DNA of 64,000 nucleotides from Limanda limanda (taxonomy: Eukaryota > Chordata > Actinopteri > Pleuronectiformes > Pleuronectidae). Positions within the stretch are counted from its first letter, which is position 1. Every line of letters begins with the position of its first letter. The DNA lies in assembly GCF_963576545.1 (NCBI RefSeq), contig NC_083639.1:14232618-14296617 (forward strand), written 5' to 3'. Shown one piece after another: positions 45,561 through 56,620 of this stretch. The position numbers were made by a program, and so were the translations under genes. The notes under the pieces are model-generated. The model was given only the letters and a program-made list of their open reading frames with translations. It did no database searches and was not told the DNA's origin.

Positions 45561-46033
45561 CCTGAGAGGAGAAGACAAGCGCTCCCTCTAAAAAAAACAC
45601 GTTCCATGAAAATACAAGCCTTGATGTTTTTTCGATACACATTCAGCTGATGATGCGAGGCGCTTTGTGGGCCGGGGGGGGAGAAAACCCCGTTAACCAC
45701 AAAGGCGCAGGAGAGGACGCGCACGGTCTCGACATGATGACACTGATGGAGGAGAGAGAGAGAGAAAAACACCATTTACCGCATCCGAGCACCTACCAGA
45801 TCTGTGGAGTCGCCTTCTCGGTCACAGTTTTCTCCGGATGTTCTGCCTTTATCGCTCCACTGCTGCTGAATGTGTGTGTGAGTGTGTGTGAGTGTGTATG
45901 TGCTGCTTAGGTGTGACGCAGCCGATTTGCGGAGAGCTGCTGCACAATATGGCCAAATGGGTCCGTGCGCTCCTTCCTCAGAAGCTGCTTCTGCTGGATG
46001 CTGCTGCTGGCGTCTGGCTGCACTGCAAGTGAT

Positions 46034-46036
<3 letters not shown>
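45561..46036 (-). promoter_or_regulatory. nsg1: Probable nsg1 5' exon and promoter region
   Basis: The first coding exon begins after an acceptor at 45563-45562. A good donor on the minus strand (TCTG|GTAGGT, near 45800) suggests a 5' UTR exon in the GC-richer stretch 45800-46030. Transcription start and promoter motifs cannot be fixed by eye. Confidence 0.4.

Positions 46037-46073
<37 letters not shown>
46037..46073. repeat. (AC)n microsatellite
   Basis: Eighteen AC units just upstream of the presumed nsg1 promoter. Confidence 0.95.
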
Positions 46074-46075
<2 letters not shown>

Positions 46076-46099
46076 CACGTCTCTCTGTGGTTGTGAGGA

Positions 46100-46870
46100 C
46101 ACTCATTGACATAATGCATTCCCTGTCCCCTAACCTAACCCTTAAACCAGGTCTTAAGCCCATTGAATTTGTGAGGACCAGCCAAAATGTTTGGTTTAAA
46201 ATTGGCCCTCATAACTACCTGCACGCACACACATCGAGCCCCCCACAACAAATTAATCTTTTTTTGTGTCCATTGATGAAGGGACTGTTAGGGAAAAAAA
46301 TGATTGTGTACATGTAGCTGTTTGAAACATTTGTTGTCAAGAGAGTGTCTCCTGCAGAATAATCGAACACATTTGAGATAAACTGACTTATAATCATTAT
46401 TTAGAGAGGCCCGAGCACCTATGGTTATTTTGAAGGATTTCCTTCTGGGCTTTTTCAGGGCCTAGACATGCTCAAATTCCGACCAAAGTTAGCAGGAAAT
46501 GCAAAACCCCAAAAAGTTATTGTATTCTGGAGTAATTTTTCCCATCCTGACCCATTTCAAAGTTACATGTTTCAATCCGGCTTATTTGACAGGTTTAAAT
46601 TTGTTATGAAACAAATCAGGATGTTCTGCAGACAATTGTATAAAACACTTATATCTAAAAATGTGATATAATGGACAAAAGAGCAAAACTGGGATTTTGT
46701 TTTCACAACTCACAACAAGATCGCAAAGGTGACTCTTTTCTCCTCAGTATTATTATTATTATTTTTATTGATGATAATAATAATAATACATTTGACTTCT
46801 AAAGCGCTTTCAAGGAACCTCATAGACACCTTACAAATTATTGAAGGAGATTAAAATCAATACACAAAAA
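46100..46870. repeat. Mixed old interspersed repeats
   Basis: Three stretches resemble teleost repeat families: CCTAACCTAACCCTTAAACC with TTGTGAGGACCAGCC (46127-46210), GAGGCCCGAGCACC (46405-46418) and the ATAATAATAATAATAC - AAAGCGCTTTCAAGG type (46770-46860). Each is short and diverged; no ends or target duplications were found. Confidence 0.4.
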
Positions 46871-47666
46871 ATAAAAGCATAACATTTAATATGAATTGAA
46901 TGGTAGCATCCAGCTTCATCTTCCAGAGACAAGATACCACATGTGAACTGGGTACATACACCGACCTCTGAGCTCTGGTCATGTTAAGGGGAACATATTG
47001 TGCTCAAGGCTCAGGGTAACACGTAATCACTTGTGGTTTCATTCACACCACTGCTTAGATTCACTCCCACTGATCTCACTGTGTCTATTTTAGCTCCAGA
47101 ACATCAGGCAGCTGTTGTCAGAGGAAAACAACAGAAAACCCTCTGAACTCTGCGGGCTCAGCACTAAACAGCAGACAGGTCCAGAGCTTTATTACATTTA
47201 GCTATATCTGATGTGGTAAAGCAGGGGCAGCTCCTGGTACAGGCGACATAGGCGGTTGCCTAGGGTGAAAAATGCCGAGAGGGCGGCACAAGAGACTGAA
47301 CTATCATGACGTGACACATGCAATGTAAAACAATATATTAACGTCACACCATCATCCTCTAACCCAGGGACGCACCGGAGCTAGAAGCGCCGCGAAAAGC
47401 GGTCCGCCTCATTTCCTCGCCCATGTACACACACACACACACACACAAGCACATAATCTCCTGTGGGGGGTGGCTACAGGCTTGCGTAGGTCAGTCACCT
47501 GTGAAGACCAGCATCATTTACCCCTGAACCAAGGCGGAGAAATGCGTTCCCTGGGCCGCAGGGATGATCCAGCCCCACGCCACTACGCTGCCATGGGTGG
47601 AACCAGGACACAAGCGGACACAGGAGCTGGGTCCGAACTCATGGGTAAGTTTGGCAGGCTGTCGTG

Positions 47667-47977
47667 TTGGCAGGACTTCAACCACCTATTCATTGCACAA
47701 TATCTAATAATATGTATATTTAAAAACAAAAATGAACCATAACCATTTCAAATTAAATATAAAAACATAAAAAAATAGATTAAATTAAATAAAAAAAATT
47801 AAATAAAAAAAACTGCGCGCGCACATCCTGCGCAGAAGGCCATTGCGCAGGAACTGCACGTGCAGGTTTTTTTTTTTATTCATTTAATGCAATTTATCTT
47901 TTTTATATTTAATTAATTTAAATGTACATAGTATTATATATTTTGCAACTAATAGGTGATTGAAATCCTGCCAATTT
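47667..47977. repeat. Long imperfect palindrome (foldback)
   Basis: The left arm TGGCAGGACTTCAACCACCT recurs inverted as TGGCAGGATTTCAATCACCT, read on the minus strand from about 47976. The match continues outward-to-inward through ATT-rich sequence for about 130 bp per arm. The centre (about 47810-47870) is GC-rich with GCGCG and TGCGCAG motifs. It is either an internal part of the 2.9-kb hAT-type element or a nested MITE; no target duplication was found for it. Confidence 0.7.
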
Positions 47978-48511
47978 TAAGAGTTCAGTATATTGCCGGC
48001 TCGAAGATAAGAAAGAATGGGGATTGCCGCGACATTTGTGATGAAGAACAACTACTCTACCCACTAGGCCAAACCTCCTGCTGTCTCCTGTGAAAAACCA
48101 AGCACCATAACAGGATGGACAAATTATCGTGTGTGTGTGTGTCAGTGTCATTCTATGCTACTTTGTATACACACTTCAGAAAAAATATTTTCTAATTTAC
48201 TACCTAACTTAAAAGTTACTTTTATATTTTTGGATTTTAGATACTGGAGGATTTAACATGCTTTAAAAACCTATTGTTAGAGAATAACCCAGTAGTTTCC
48301 AAACTTGTCTTCTGACGCCTTACAACAGGGGTGTCCAAACTACGGCCCGCGGGCCAACTGCGGCCCGCCATCGATTTTTTTTTTTTTTGATACTCAAAAT
48401 TTAGTAGCGCTCAAATGGCACTTACCTAAAGCACTTTGTTTTGCTTTATGGGGCCAGGCTTCTTCGACAGTGGAGAGGCCGGTGCATGCTTCTGCGTTTT
48501 CAGAGACACGC

Positions 48512-48565
48512 AAGAAGGGGCACGCAAGCACGCAAGAGCCCTTGCGTTCTTGCGTGCCCCTTCTT
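48512..48565. repeat. 24-bp stem hairpin within nested hAT element
   Basis: Arms 48512-48535 and 48542-48565 pair at 23 of 24 positions around a 6-base loop; partial pairing continues outside. The arms are built from GGGGCACGCAAG-type sequence. Confidence 0.85.
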
Positions 48566-48704
48566 TCGTGCTTGCGTGCATTCACCAATTTTTGTAACTA
48601 TACGACAAAGCTACGGAAGCCTCACGCAGCCCGCAAGGCTGTGATTGGTCCGCTAACTACATCTTTCCAGAGTCATATTACCGGTTTCATGCCCTATAAT
48701 ACCG

Positions 48705-48872
48705 GCAGAAACCAAGGAAGATTTAGAAGACCCGTCACTGACTAAATACAAGGACACGCAGATGACCTGCAATTCCTGGAAGGAGATCTCGGCTGACGTC
48801 GGGTTGCAGGTCGACGAGTGTACAAAGCTGTGTAGAAAGATCAGGGACAAGTTTGTCCTCCAGAAAAAGTAA
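48705..48872 (+). pseudogene. MADF-like domain remnant inside hAT element
   Basis: An open frame ending TAA reads EDPSLTKYKD..., then NSWKEISADVG, then KLCRKIRDKFV. The order of aromatic/acidic block, SW(K)EI, and R.(I/L)RD.(F/Y)V matches the central part of MADF (Myb/SANT-like, Adf-1) domains. There is no start codon with a sound context and no further domain, so it is most likely a fragment captured or retained by the element. The domain call rests on pattern only. Confidence 0.55.
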
Positions 48873-50493
48873 TAAACAGTCGACAAAGACTGCCACACAC
48901 AAAGAAGGTGTCTCTTAGGTTGTCTTCGACAAAAAACCTTACTCCACCTAGTGGTGTGGCGGTGAATTGCTTTGCTGACTTGCTAGCTGTCCCTCAGAAC
49001 TCCGCCACGCCCCCCCGCCCTGAGCGACGCGACTGTCAACCGTCCACTCCAGGGCAGGGGGGCGTGGCGGCGTGAGTGGCCCAGTCCTTGGTAATTTTTT
49101 CTGTATGTGGCCCTCGGGACAAAAAGTTTGGACACCCCTGCCTTACAAGAATCACAGTCTGCTGCTGCTGGTTTTCATGTGATGTCCTGAGGCTGCCCCC
49201 TGCTGGCTGCTGGGTTCCTCTGCTGCTCTTGCTTGGTTTGTGCAGCTTGTGATTAACTAAAGCTGTCCATAAAAGAAAATCTTTATTATCCTTCAAGGGC
49301 AATTTGATGTAAAACCAGCAACCAGTGCACGACAAAAATAAACCAATATATACAATGTAAATAAAACACAATATAAAAACCCTATAGACTAAGTAGCAGG
49401 GGAAAATGAGCTTTTAATAAATTAATTGATAAGTCGACCAACAGAAAATTACCCGTCAACTATTTAGATATTCTAGAAACATTTCAATCTACTTTTAATT
49501 TCCGGTTGTGTTTCTAATTATTAATAATGTTGGTGACATTACCTTGATAAATGTGTGGAGGTTTTATTACCTCTGCTTAGGAGGTTATGTTTTCACCTCT
49601 GATTTGTCAGTCAACATGTAATGAACTACTTGACCAATAACCACAAAACTTGGTAGAAGGAAGCTGCATGGATCAGAGATGAACCTGTAGGGCTCTATTG
49701 AGTCGTACAGGTACAGGCTCCCTGTGTGAACAGCCACGCTGCAATGACAGACTGCGGTTAGAGTCAACGATGAATCAAAAAAAAGATTAAATTATCAGGT
49801 GCACAATTCAGAAAGCACCGCAAAGTAGAGGAGGAGAAGAAAGAACAATATAGAGGTAAGAATCACCCCGATTGTGGACATCATTTATGTTTTTTTTGTC
49901 GACATGACATGATATGCTATCAGTACAGCTGATTTCAGACTCTTTATACTTCTTGTTATATATTTTTATTGTATTTTATAGCTTACAATTTTGTCTGCCT
50001 GTGTGTGCATCTGTATACAGTCCAAAAGTTATTGTGGATGCATGACAGTTTGCGTGTGTATATTGGGTGGCGCCAATTTGAAATCTTGCCTAGGGTGCCA
50101 ACATTGCCAGGATCGGCCCTGTGGTAAAGAGCACAATCAGCCAACAGTGTATGACTGTGAATAGGAACTCGGGATTTTCAGAAATGTCGGGGTCCATCAG
50201 GTTAAGATACAAATCAAACCCCTTAAATTATCAACAACTATAACAGACGGTACAGGGTATCATGCTATTTCAAATACATGACTTTTGATTTTACGAGGCC
50301 TTTATTTCTTCTCAGCTGTGACTGAGGTTTTATCCTGTGGCCTGTTGCCAGGCTACAGTGTGGAGAGGGTTATGAGCAGTTGCAGAAATGATCAAGTCCA
50401 GCATTCACGTGAATGATCAGTGTCACAGTTTGGTAGCTGGGCCCTTGTGTATCTTATTCTTTGAGATATGAATTACAAACGTTCCTCATGCAG

Positions 50494-50650
50494 GACGGCT
50501 GTGGCTCAGGAGATACAGCGGGTCGTTCTCCAACCAGAAGGTCGATGGTTTGATCCCAGCCCCCGATTTCATGTTCTGCAACAGGGAGATGTGTAGCAAG
50601 TCTCTCTGCTGCAGTTGCCTTCTCCAAAAAATACACTAGAGGGAGACACC
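50494..50650 (+). mobile_element. tRNA-derived SINE-like sequence
   Basis: GTGGCTCAGGAG at 50501-50512 resembles a polymerase III A box, and GGTTTGATCC at 50547-50556 a B box. The spacing and surrounding phrase (CTCCAACCAGAAGGTCGATG) are those of a tRNA-related repeat common in fish. No cloverleaf can be completed, so it is not a tRNA gene. Borders are approximate. Confidence 0.5.
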
Positions 50651-51958
50651 AGGTCAATGATGAAAGTCTGAGTTCTGCACAGTGTATGATGTGATCGATA
50701 TCATTAAGATAATAAGCAAAACTTTAAAACTATGATACCCAAGGCATTCTTTGTCTATCACATCATGAAAATGAGCAATGACAATAAGTACAATACTATA
50801 TCTATATTTACCCTTAGCTCAATAAAACATTCATGAAATAGGAAAAAGAAAGTAAAATTAGAAAAGCATTTACATCCAAAGACATTTCGATCTTAATTTA
50901 TATATATTATTTTTATTTTTTTTTATTTTTTTATTTCCGTAGGCTTTGAATTTCCTGCTAAGTTTCATGATTTTTTTAGCATGTCAAGGCCCAGAAAAAG
51001 CCCCCCAAAGGAAAATAATAACAATAGTAAAAATCCTTACCATTTCAATAAGGCCTCCCAGCGCTCGGGTCCTAATGAAAAGCTGCAGCAGCAGAAATAT
51101 CTTTACTTGTAACTTCCACAGTGAAAGTGGGACCAAACCTGACATAGCACTGAAACTGCTGTGTCTTTAAAACCCACTCTGCTCTTGGCTCTTTGCCCAG
51201 ACGGCTCATTTCCCATTTCCCATCCAGCCACATGGGCTGAGCTCCGCCACACACAGGAGACAAGTATTTTCACTCTGAGAGCAGCAACTCCACCAGCAGT
51301 CTGAACTCGGACTCCCTGAAGGACATCTGTCATTGACCCATGCAGGACTTCATCTCCATCCACTGTGAAGGAGGTCACAGCCCGTCAATCCTCTGAGAGG
51401 TTGAGGTATGATTTACACTGACACTCACAGTGTGACAGCTGTGAGCCAGTCAAGGACACCGTTATCAGTTTTGAGTAAAATACACAGGAGCTTTGCGTTA
51501 GTAAACTGTGCTCTAGTAGTGATCTGCTAGTTTTTGGACGGCTGTGTGTCAAACGACTCGTTGAATGTGCTGTGTCTGGTGTTTAAAGGTCCTGCTGCCG
51601 GAGCTTTTGTCTTTTGCATGAACACAAAGCTTCTTTTCACAAATGTATAATTCCTCTCACTGGATGACCCAGCAGTTTGTGGAGGGTATGATGCCCAGAG
51701 GTGTAAAGCAGTTCGGTTAATTTACGCTGTTTTTGTGAATACTAACCGAAAGTTTTCCCTTGTGAGATTTTTTGTTTTAGCACTAGTGGTAGAATTAGTC
51801 GGTACGTTTTGAAAGGACAGAACTTTGGAAAGAGCAGTGAAGGTTGAGACTGAACGTTTGAGGAGTTGTTAAGCTTCAGCTTGAGCAAGAAAATGAAGTT
51901 CTCACATTTAGGCAGCAGTGACCAGGCTGCATAAACAGGATGCTGTAGTCTTCACACA

Positions 51959-52041
<83 letters not shown>

Positions 52042-55000
52042 TCCGCTTGAATGAACAAGCACCACCAACAGCGCTGTTGATGTGATTCGCCGAGCGAGAT
52101 GTTTCTCCACAAACTGTCTGGTTTGTGGTTGTGGACAAGTTGCACGGAGGCTGCATCATGTGGGCTGTTCGTGCTGCTGTTGTTTCCGGAGGAGTTCTCT
52201 GGGGAGATGAGGTCACAGGGAGACACACCCAGAGGCTTGGGGCCCTGAGCAGGAGCGGACATGGCTGGAAGACATTCAACAGGGGCTCTGACTCAGTCAC
52301 TCGCTGGGAGGAAGCCGCTCTGATGGAATTTCCATTCAGTTTGGAGGAAAGGAATTTAGGTCTGAATGTATGAAACCCTTCACATGTATGACATTACTAA
52401 CATGGGTCATTTCTTCCTCACATGCACAAATAGAAGCCCCACGACGTCTTGGACCGAATAATCTGCTACATTTTCATATACACACACATTTAGCAAAAGA
52501 CTTGAGGGGGAAATCAAATTTCCTTTTTTCAAATCTCAAAAGTGATTTTATATGAGCCTCCTTTTCTAAGTGAAAAACGTATTTCCATTGGAATGTGCTT
52601 GGAATGAGGATCATTTCCTCTCAGCCGGAGAGATCAAGTTGGATGACCTGTGAACTTTATGGAAGCGTTTAAAACCCCCACCACTTCCTGATCTCTCTTC
52701 TCCTCACATGGACACTCACACACAACAAGTGCATTTTCACTGAGCCGGACATTGTTTTGACTACTGTCCAAGGTAATTTTTAAAATAGTATAATCTTGTG
52801 TCTTCAGCCTGAGAGCTTTAATTCATGTATCTCGATGAAAGAAATCCTGCATCTTTAGAGGTCTGATATTCATGACTCATGAGCAATATGGTGCAGATCC
52901 AAATAAAAATCTTGATCTAGTTAATTTGAATGTGGTTTCTTAAGGAGACTGTTGGACCTCAGCGGAGGTAATCACTCTACTGAGTTTCCTTCTAGCTAAT
53001 TAACCTAATTGTTTCCTACAATATGTTTCTTAATTCATCGTGTGATCTGAACACCATAGACCTTAATGGAGTGGACTGCAAAGATCCCAATCTTCCATCT
53101 ATCTGTGGAGCTACTGTGTCTTCATTACTTGACTGGGATCACTCCCATCACCCTGTGTGTATGTGCACTGCATACATTGTACAAGGACTTTGCTGTGCAG
53201 CAGATTGAGTCACTCAGATGAACACATTGTTAGCAGCATTTCAAAGTGCAACACTCTGTGGTCAGCTCTGTGTAATGCAACACACCAGACAAGCTCATAA
53301 CGAAACTCCAGCTCAAAACTATCATGACATGCTGTTCACTGAACTCTATTTCTGAGGTATATTTTCCAAAATTACAGACTCCTCTGACCGATGCTTGCGG
53401 CACAGCCAAGCCCTCGACCATGATGGAAAACTTTAGAAATACATGATGTCCTGTCTTTTTTCGGGAAACTATGGATGATGATGAAGTTGCAAAGTTGCTC
53501 TTACTCTTATATTATGTGGTTGCTACAACACAGAGCACGGAAAGACAGGGAGTGTACAGTCGTGTTCAGAGTCGACCAGCTGATGTCGTGTTTCACTCAG
53601 TGACAGATCTGGACCAACTGAAGAATGAGTTTTTCTTCTCAGATTGTTTCATTTGAAGAATTATAGAGATAAGGCTGGAGTTAAGGATCCATAAAGAGGC
53701 TGGTATTAAAGTTAATTGAATTTTTTATTTAGTTTCACTCATTTTGGATCAATTTATTTAATCCGATATAATCGTTTATTTCAATTCAATCAATTAAATG
53801 AGATTCTCTATCGAATTAACCGGGTCTAAACAAATCAAAATTAGTTTAATTAAAAAGAGTAATTAATTAAATATATTCTACTAATTGTATTATTTAGTAC
53901 ACTTTAATTAAATACACCTTAAACCGTAAAGCTAAACTCCTATATATAATAAAAGACAACAATGGCCAGAAAATACTTTTCAGTCATCAGCATCTCTGAC
54001 TCATCTGGATTATTTGTGACTTGAACATCCTCTGAAAACCTGAAACACTTGTACAGACACTCCTCTGTTATCTGCAGACAAGAGACGCTTCCCTCTTCTT
54101 TGTCTGAGCGGATTTAAAAATACAGCACACCACACAGTGTATTTACACCTCATCGTGATTGGGTTTATATATGTGTGGTATGAACAAGGGGGCAACCATG
54201 CTCCATGACCTTTGACCTGTGTTCAGCTTGAAGCCACTAGACAACCTTTAGACAGTCAGACACAGCAGCAGCACATTTTAGCCACTGTGTTAAAATATTC
54301 CCATTCCCACCTAAAAACTCTCATCACACCTGTGGAAAACCAAAATAGATCCTGTAATACAGATGTGGTGAATCAACTGCTTTCTTAAACCTCTAAGATT
54401 CTAAGTAGCACACTATGACAACATGTCAGTCAAATAGCCGAGAATCTGTTTCAGCTTCAAACTTCGACCTAAAGAGAACCTGTTGCCACTTGCCTGTGAG
54501 AGTACGGTGTGAGGAAAGATGGTCATCTCAGGAATACCCATATTTTCTCACTGCTCAACACTGTTAAGTTTAACATGGGCCTGCAACAATGAGAACTTTC
54601 ATTTATTAGCATGTTTTCATTACCATGCATCAGACCATGAAAACACGTCAGCTGATTTCATCCTCCGAGCACTAAGAATCACTTTGTTTTGCAGAAAAAT
54701 AGAAATTATGAACGCACTTGAAAGAACAGAGACCCAGTGTTCCTCTGATCGACTTTGCAGTGTTAGGAACTGGTCAAGCCTGATCTCTGAAAGAGCCCTG
54801 AGCCACATCCTCACACAAGAATGAATTCCCACTTTATCTCATGACTCACAACATCTCTTTATGGCGGAGGCTTTCTACCCAACACAACCGGACACACAGG
54901 ACACGAGTCGATCCCTCCCAACTTTATTACACTGCAGTATCAGCTGCTGACAGGAGGCCGAGGGAGGAGACTCCAGCAGGGAGGGACCTACCTGCCCAGA

Positions 55001-56180
55001 GAGAGAGGAAGAAATGTGACAACAGAGCACCAGTGCTTCCCACTGAACAGACTCAGGAGAGTTTGCCTGCTAGCTGAGAGGGACACACACCCGTACCAGT
55101 GGCGGTCCAGTGACTGGAGCGAGGGGGGATCAGAATGGGGGGATCTTTTAGTCAGAAGAGCAGCAGGAGGGCCAGCTCAAGGAGTCACACCAGCAGCGTC
55201 ATGTGAGTCAAATCACGCACCTGTTTGAAACAGGTTGTTGTGCAAAGTCCACCACCATTTACTTTCTTGTTTGTTGACATGGACTTGTGCTACTTGTAAC
55301 TGAGCTAGTAACAAATTACACTTTCGGTGAAGTTGTATGCTGGTGAACCGATACCTGGAACTCTAATACAAAACTTGTGGCTGTTTGAATTAGTTCTTCC
55401 CAGTGGTATGAATGGCATCTGTTCAAGCGCACATTTGCACTCACATGCAAATATTCACACAGCCTCAAAATGAATCCACAGTTCACACGGAAGGACTGTA
55501 CAATATCAACACATTGTACAGTCCGTACGCTCACTGAACAAATACGTGGTTGTGTGTGAGCGCTGCAGCAAAAGCCGCAGTGACAAAAAAATTTGATCTG
55601 ATCTTACACAATGTTCAGGAAATATAAATTTTTAAAGGTGTCACATGTTAAGAAGGGGTTTGGTGTTTGGACACATGATCTAGTTGACAGGGCTGTCTGA
55701 GCAGATCCACAGTTGTCTCATCACAGTATGATGTCATTGTGAGAAATGTAGCTTCACTGTGTCAATATTTGCTTGAGGCGATCCACGTCCTCTTTGTTCT
55801 GGGAGGCACAGCAGCAGATTTGCCCTGTGTTGGTTTGACTACAGACACATGGGTCTGAGAAACACGGTCAGGAACTTTACTTCCAGTGTTGTGGACCGAA
55901 AACATCCCACATTGTTCACTTATGGAGCAGAGGCAGAAACATTCTGCAAACACAGCGGCTGACTTTCACAAGCTCTGGACAACTGGTTGATAGACAGCGT
56001 TTTACAAATGGACATAAGAATCATTGTGGGCATGAAGTTCCCATATATTGACATAATACTTTTGATCAGCAGCGTTTAATGTCATCAATTACAACTATTT
56101 TGTTATATTTGTTAATCCCTAATTCATATAAAAGGTTGGCTTTCAACAAATAACCACATGACAATGTGAAAGTTGGATGA
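50651..56180. other. Intergenic DNA between nsg1 and aggf1
   Basis: Apart from a CA tract at 51961-52037, I recognise no gene or element here. The region is unique-looking and AT-rich, with an ATTAAT-rich stretch at 53700-53890. The open frames lack domains and splice partners. Confidence 0.5.
51961..52037. repeat. (CA)38 microsatellite
   Basis: 77 bp of uninterrupted CA; source of false Cys/Val frames on the minus strand. Confidence 0.97.
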
Positions 56181-56190
56181 ATATACACGC

Positions 56191-56196
56191 TTTATT
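56191..56196 (-). other. aggf1: Candidate poly(A) signal of aggf1 (AATAAA)
   Basis: Minus-strand AATAAA 425 bp after the aggf1 stop codon, implying a 3' UTR of about 0.45 kb. Confidence 0.5.
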
Positions 56197-56620
56197 GCAA
56201 ATTCTTGTTCAATCTATTCCTACATTTGTGTAATCTCACACTGTTGCTCCAGATCAGCATGATTGTTTCTTCTGCTGCCATAAACAACTCTTCTTCAGAA
56301 GAGGATTTTACCTAATTAATAAGAAATCACTGCCACCATGAAAACCGTAAACAAAAATGATAGTCTTAAAATGCCAAAAATGTCATAAAAAAAATTAACT
56401 GAGATTAACTGAGATTAAAATGACTTCAATTGATCAATGTTTACATCAATCTAATTCAAATCTGGTGTCAAACACTGATGGTCATACTCTGCTCTCAACA
56501 GAACAAAGTTAGAGGTTGGATTTCGTTTGTTGCTGGGGTCTTCAACCGGTACCCTAGAGAACAAACTGAGAAAAAAGGACTCAGCTCTTAATTTCCATAG
56601 TACATATATGCATCTTCTTC

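Larger units (their letters stand above)
48326..49140. mobile_element. Nested non-autonomous hAT-type (Charlie-like) element
   Basis: The element begins CAGGGGTGTCCAAACTACGG and ends AGTTTGGACACCCCTG, near-perfect inverted repeats of about 15 bp typical of hAT/Charlie elements. It is flanked by a perfect 8-bp target-site duplication, CCTTACAA, at 48318-48325 and 49141-49148. Length is 815 bp. It contains a hairpin at 48512-48565 and a MADF-like coding remnant at 48705-48872, but no transposase catalytic region. Confidence 0.92.
47222..50121. mobile_element. Composite hAT-type element, 2.9 kb, with nested insertions
   Basis: Left end CAGGGGCAGCTCCTGG and right end CCAGGATCGGCCCTG are imperfect inverted repeats. 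Both are followed inward by a TTGCCTAGGGTG phrase. A perfect 8-bp direct repeat, TGGTAAAG, flanks the whole at 47214-47221 and 50122-50129, which fits the hAT superfamily. No full transposase frame is visible. Inside lie a foldback of about 310 bp (47667-47977), a second complete hAT-type element (48326-49140) and, near 49560-49690, a repeat-like stretch (GGAGGTTATGTTTTCACC). Removing the inner element shortens the host to about 2.1 kb. Confidence 0.8.

Noticed and set aside
45850..45872. RE1/NRSE silencer site near the nsg1 5' exon
   Set aside because: Only the TTCAGCA left half is recognisable on the minus strand; the right half does not fit the consensus.
46127..46147. CCCTAACCTAACCC as interstitial telomeric repeat
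   Set aside because: Only two or three imperfect units in a known repeat-like context, not a TTAGGG array.
48305..48745. 146-codon plus-strand frame
   Set aside because: Runs across the end of the nested hAT element through its hairpin and poly-T; a chance frame out of phase with the MADF-like remnant.
50494..50570. Possible tRNA gene
   Set aside because: A-box and B-box-like words are present, but no acceptor, D or T stem can be completed; better explained as a SINE-like repeat.
53471..53656. 61-codon frame beginning MDDDEVAKLLLLLYYVV, reminiscent of Harbinger-type starts
   Set aside because: Too short, no catalytic motif, no terminal repeats or target duplication nearby; similarity not convincing.
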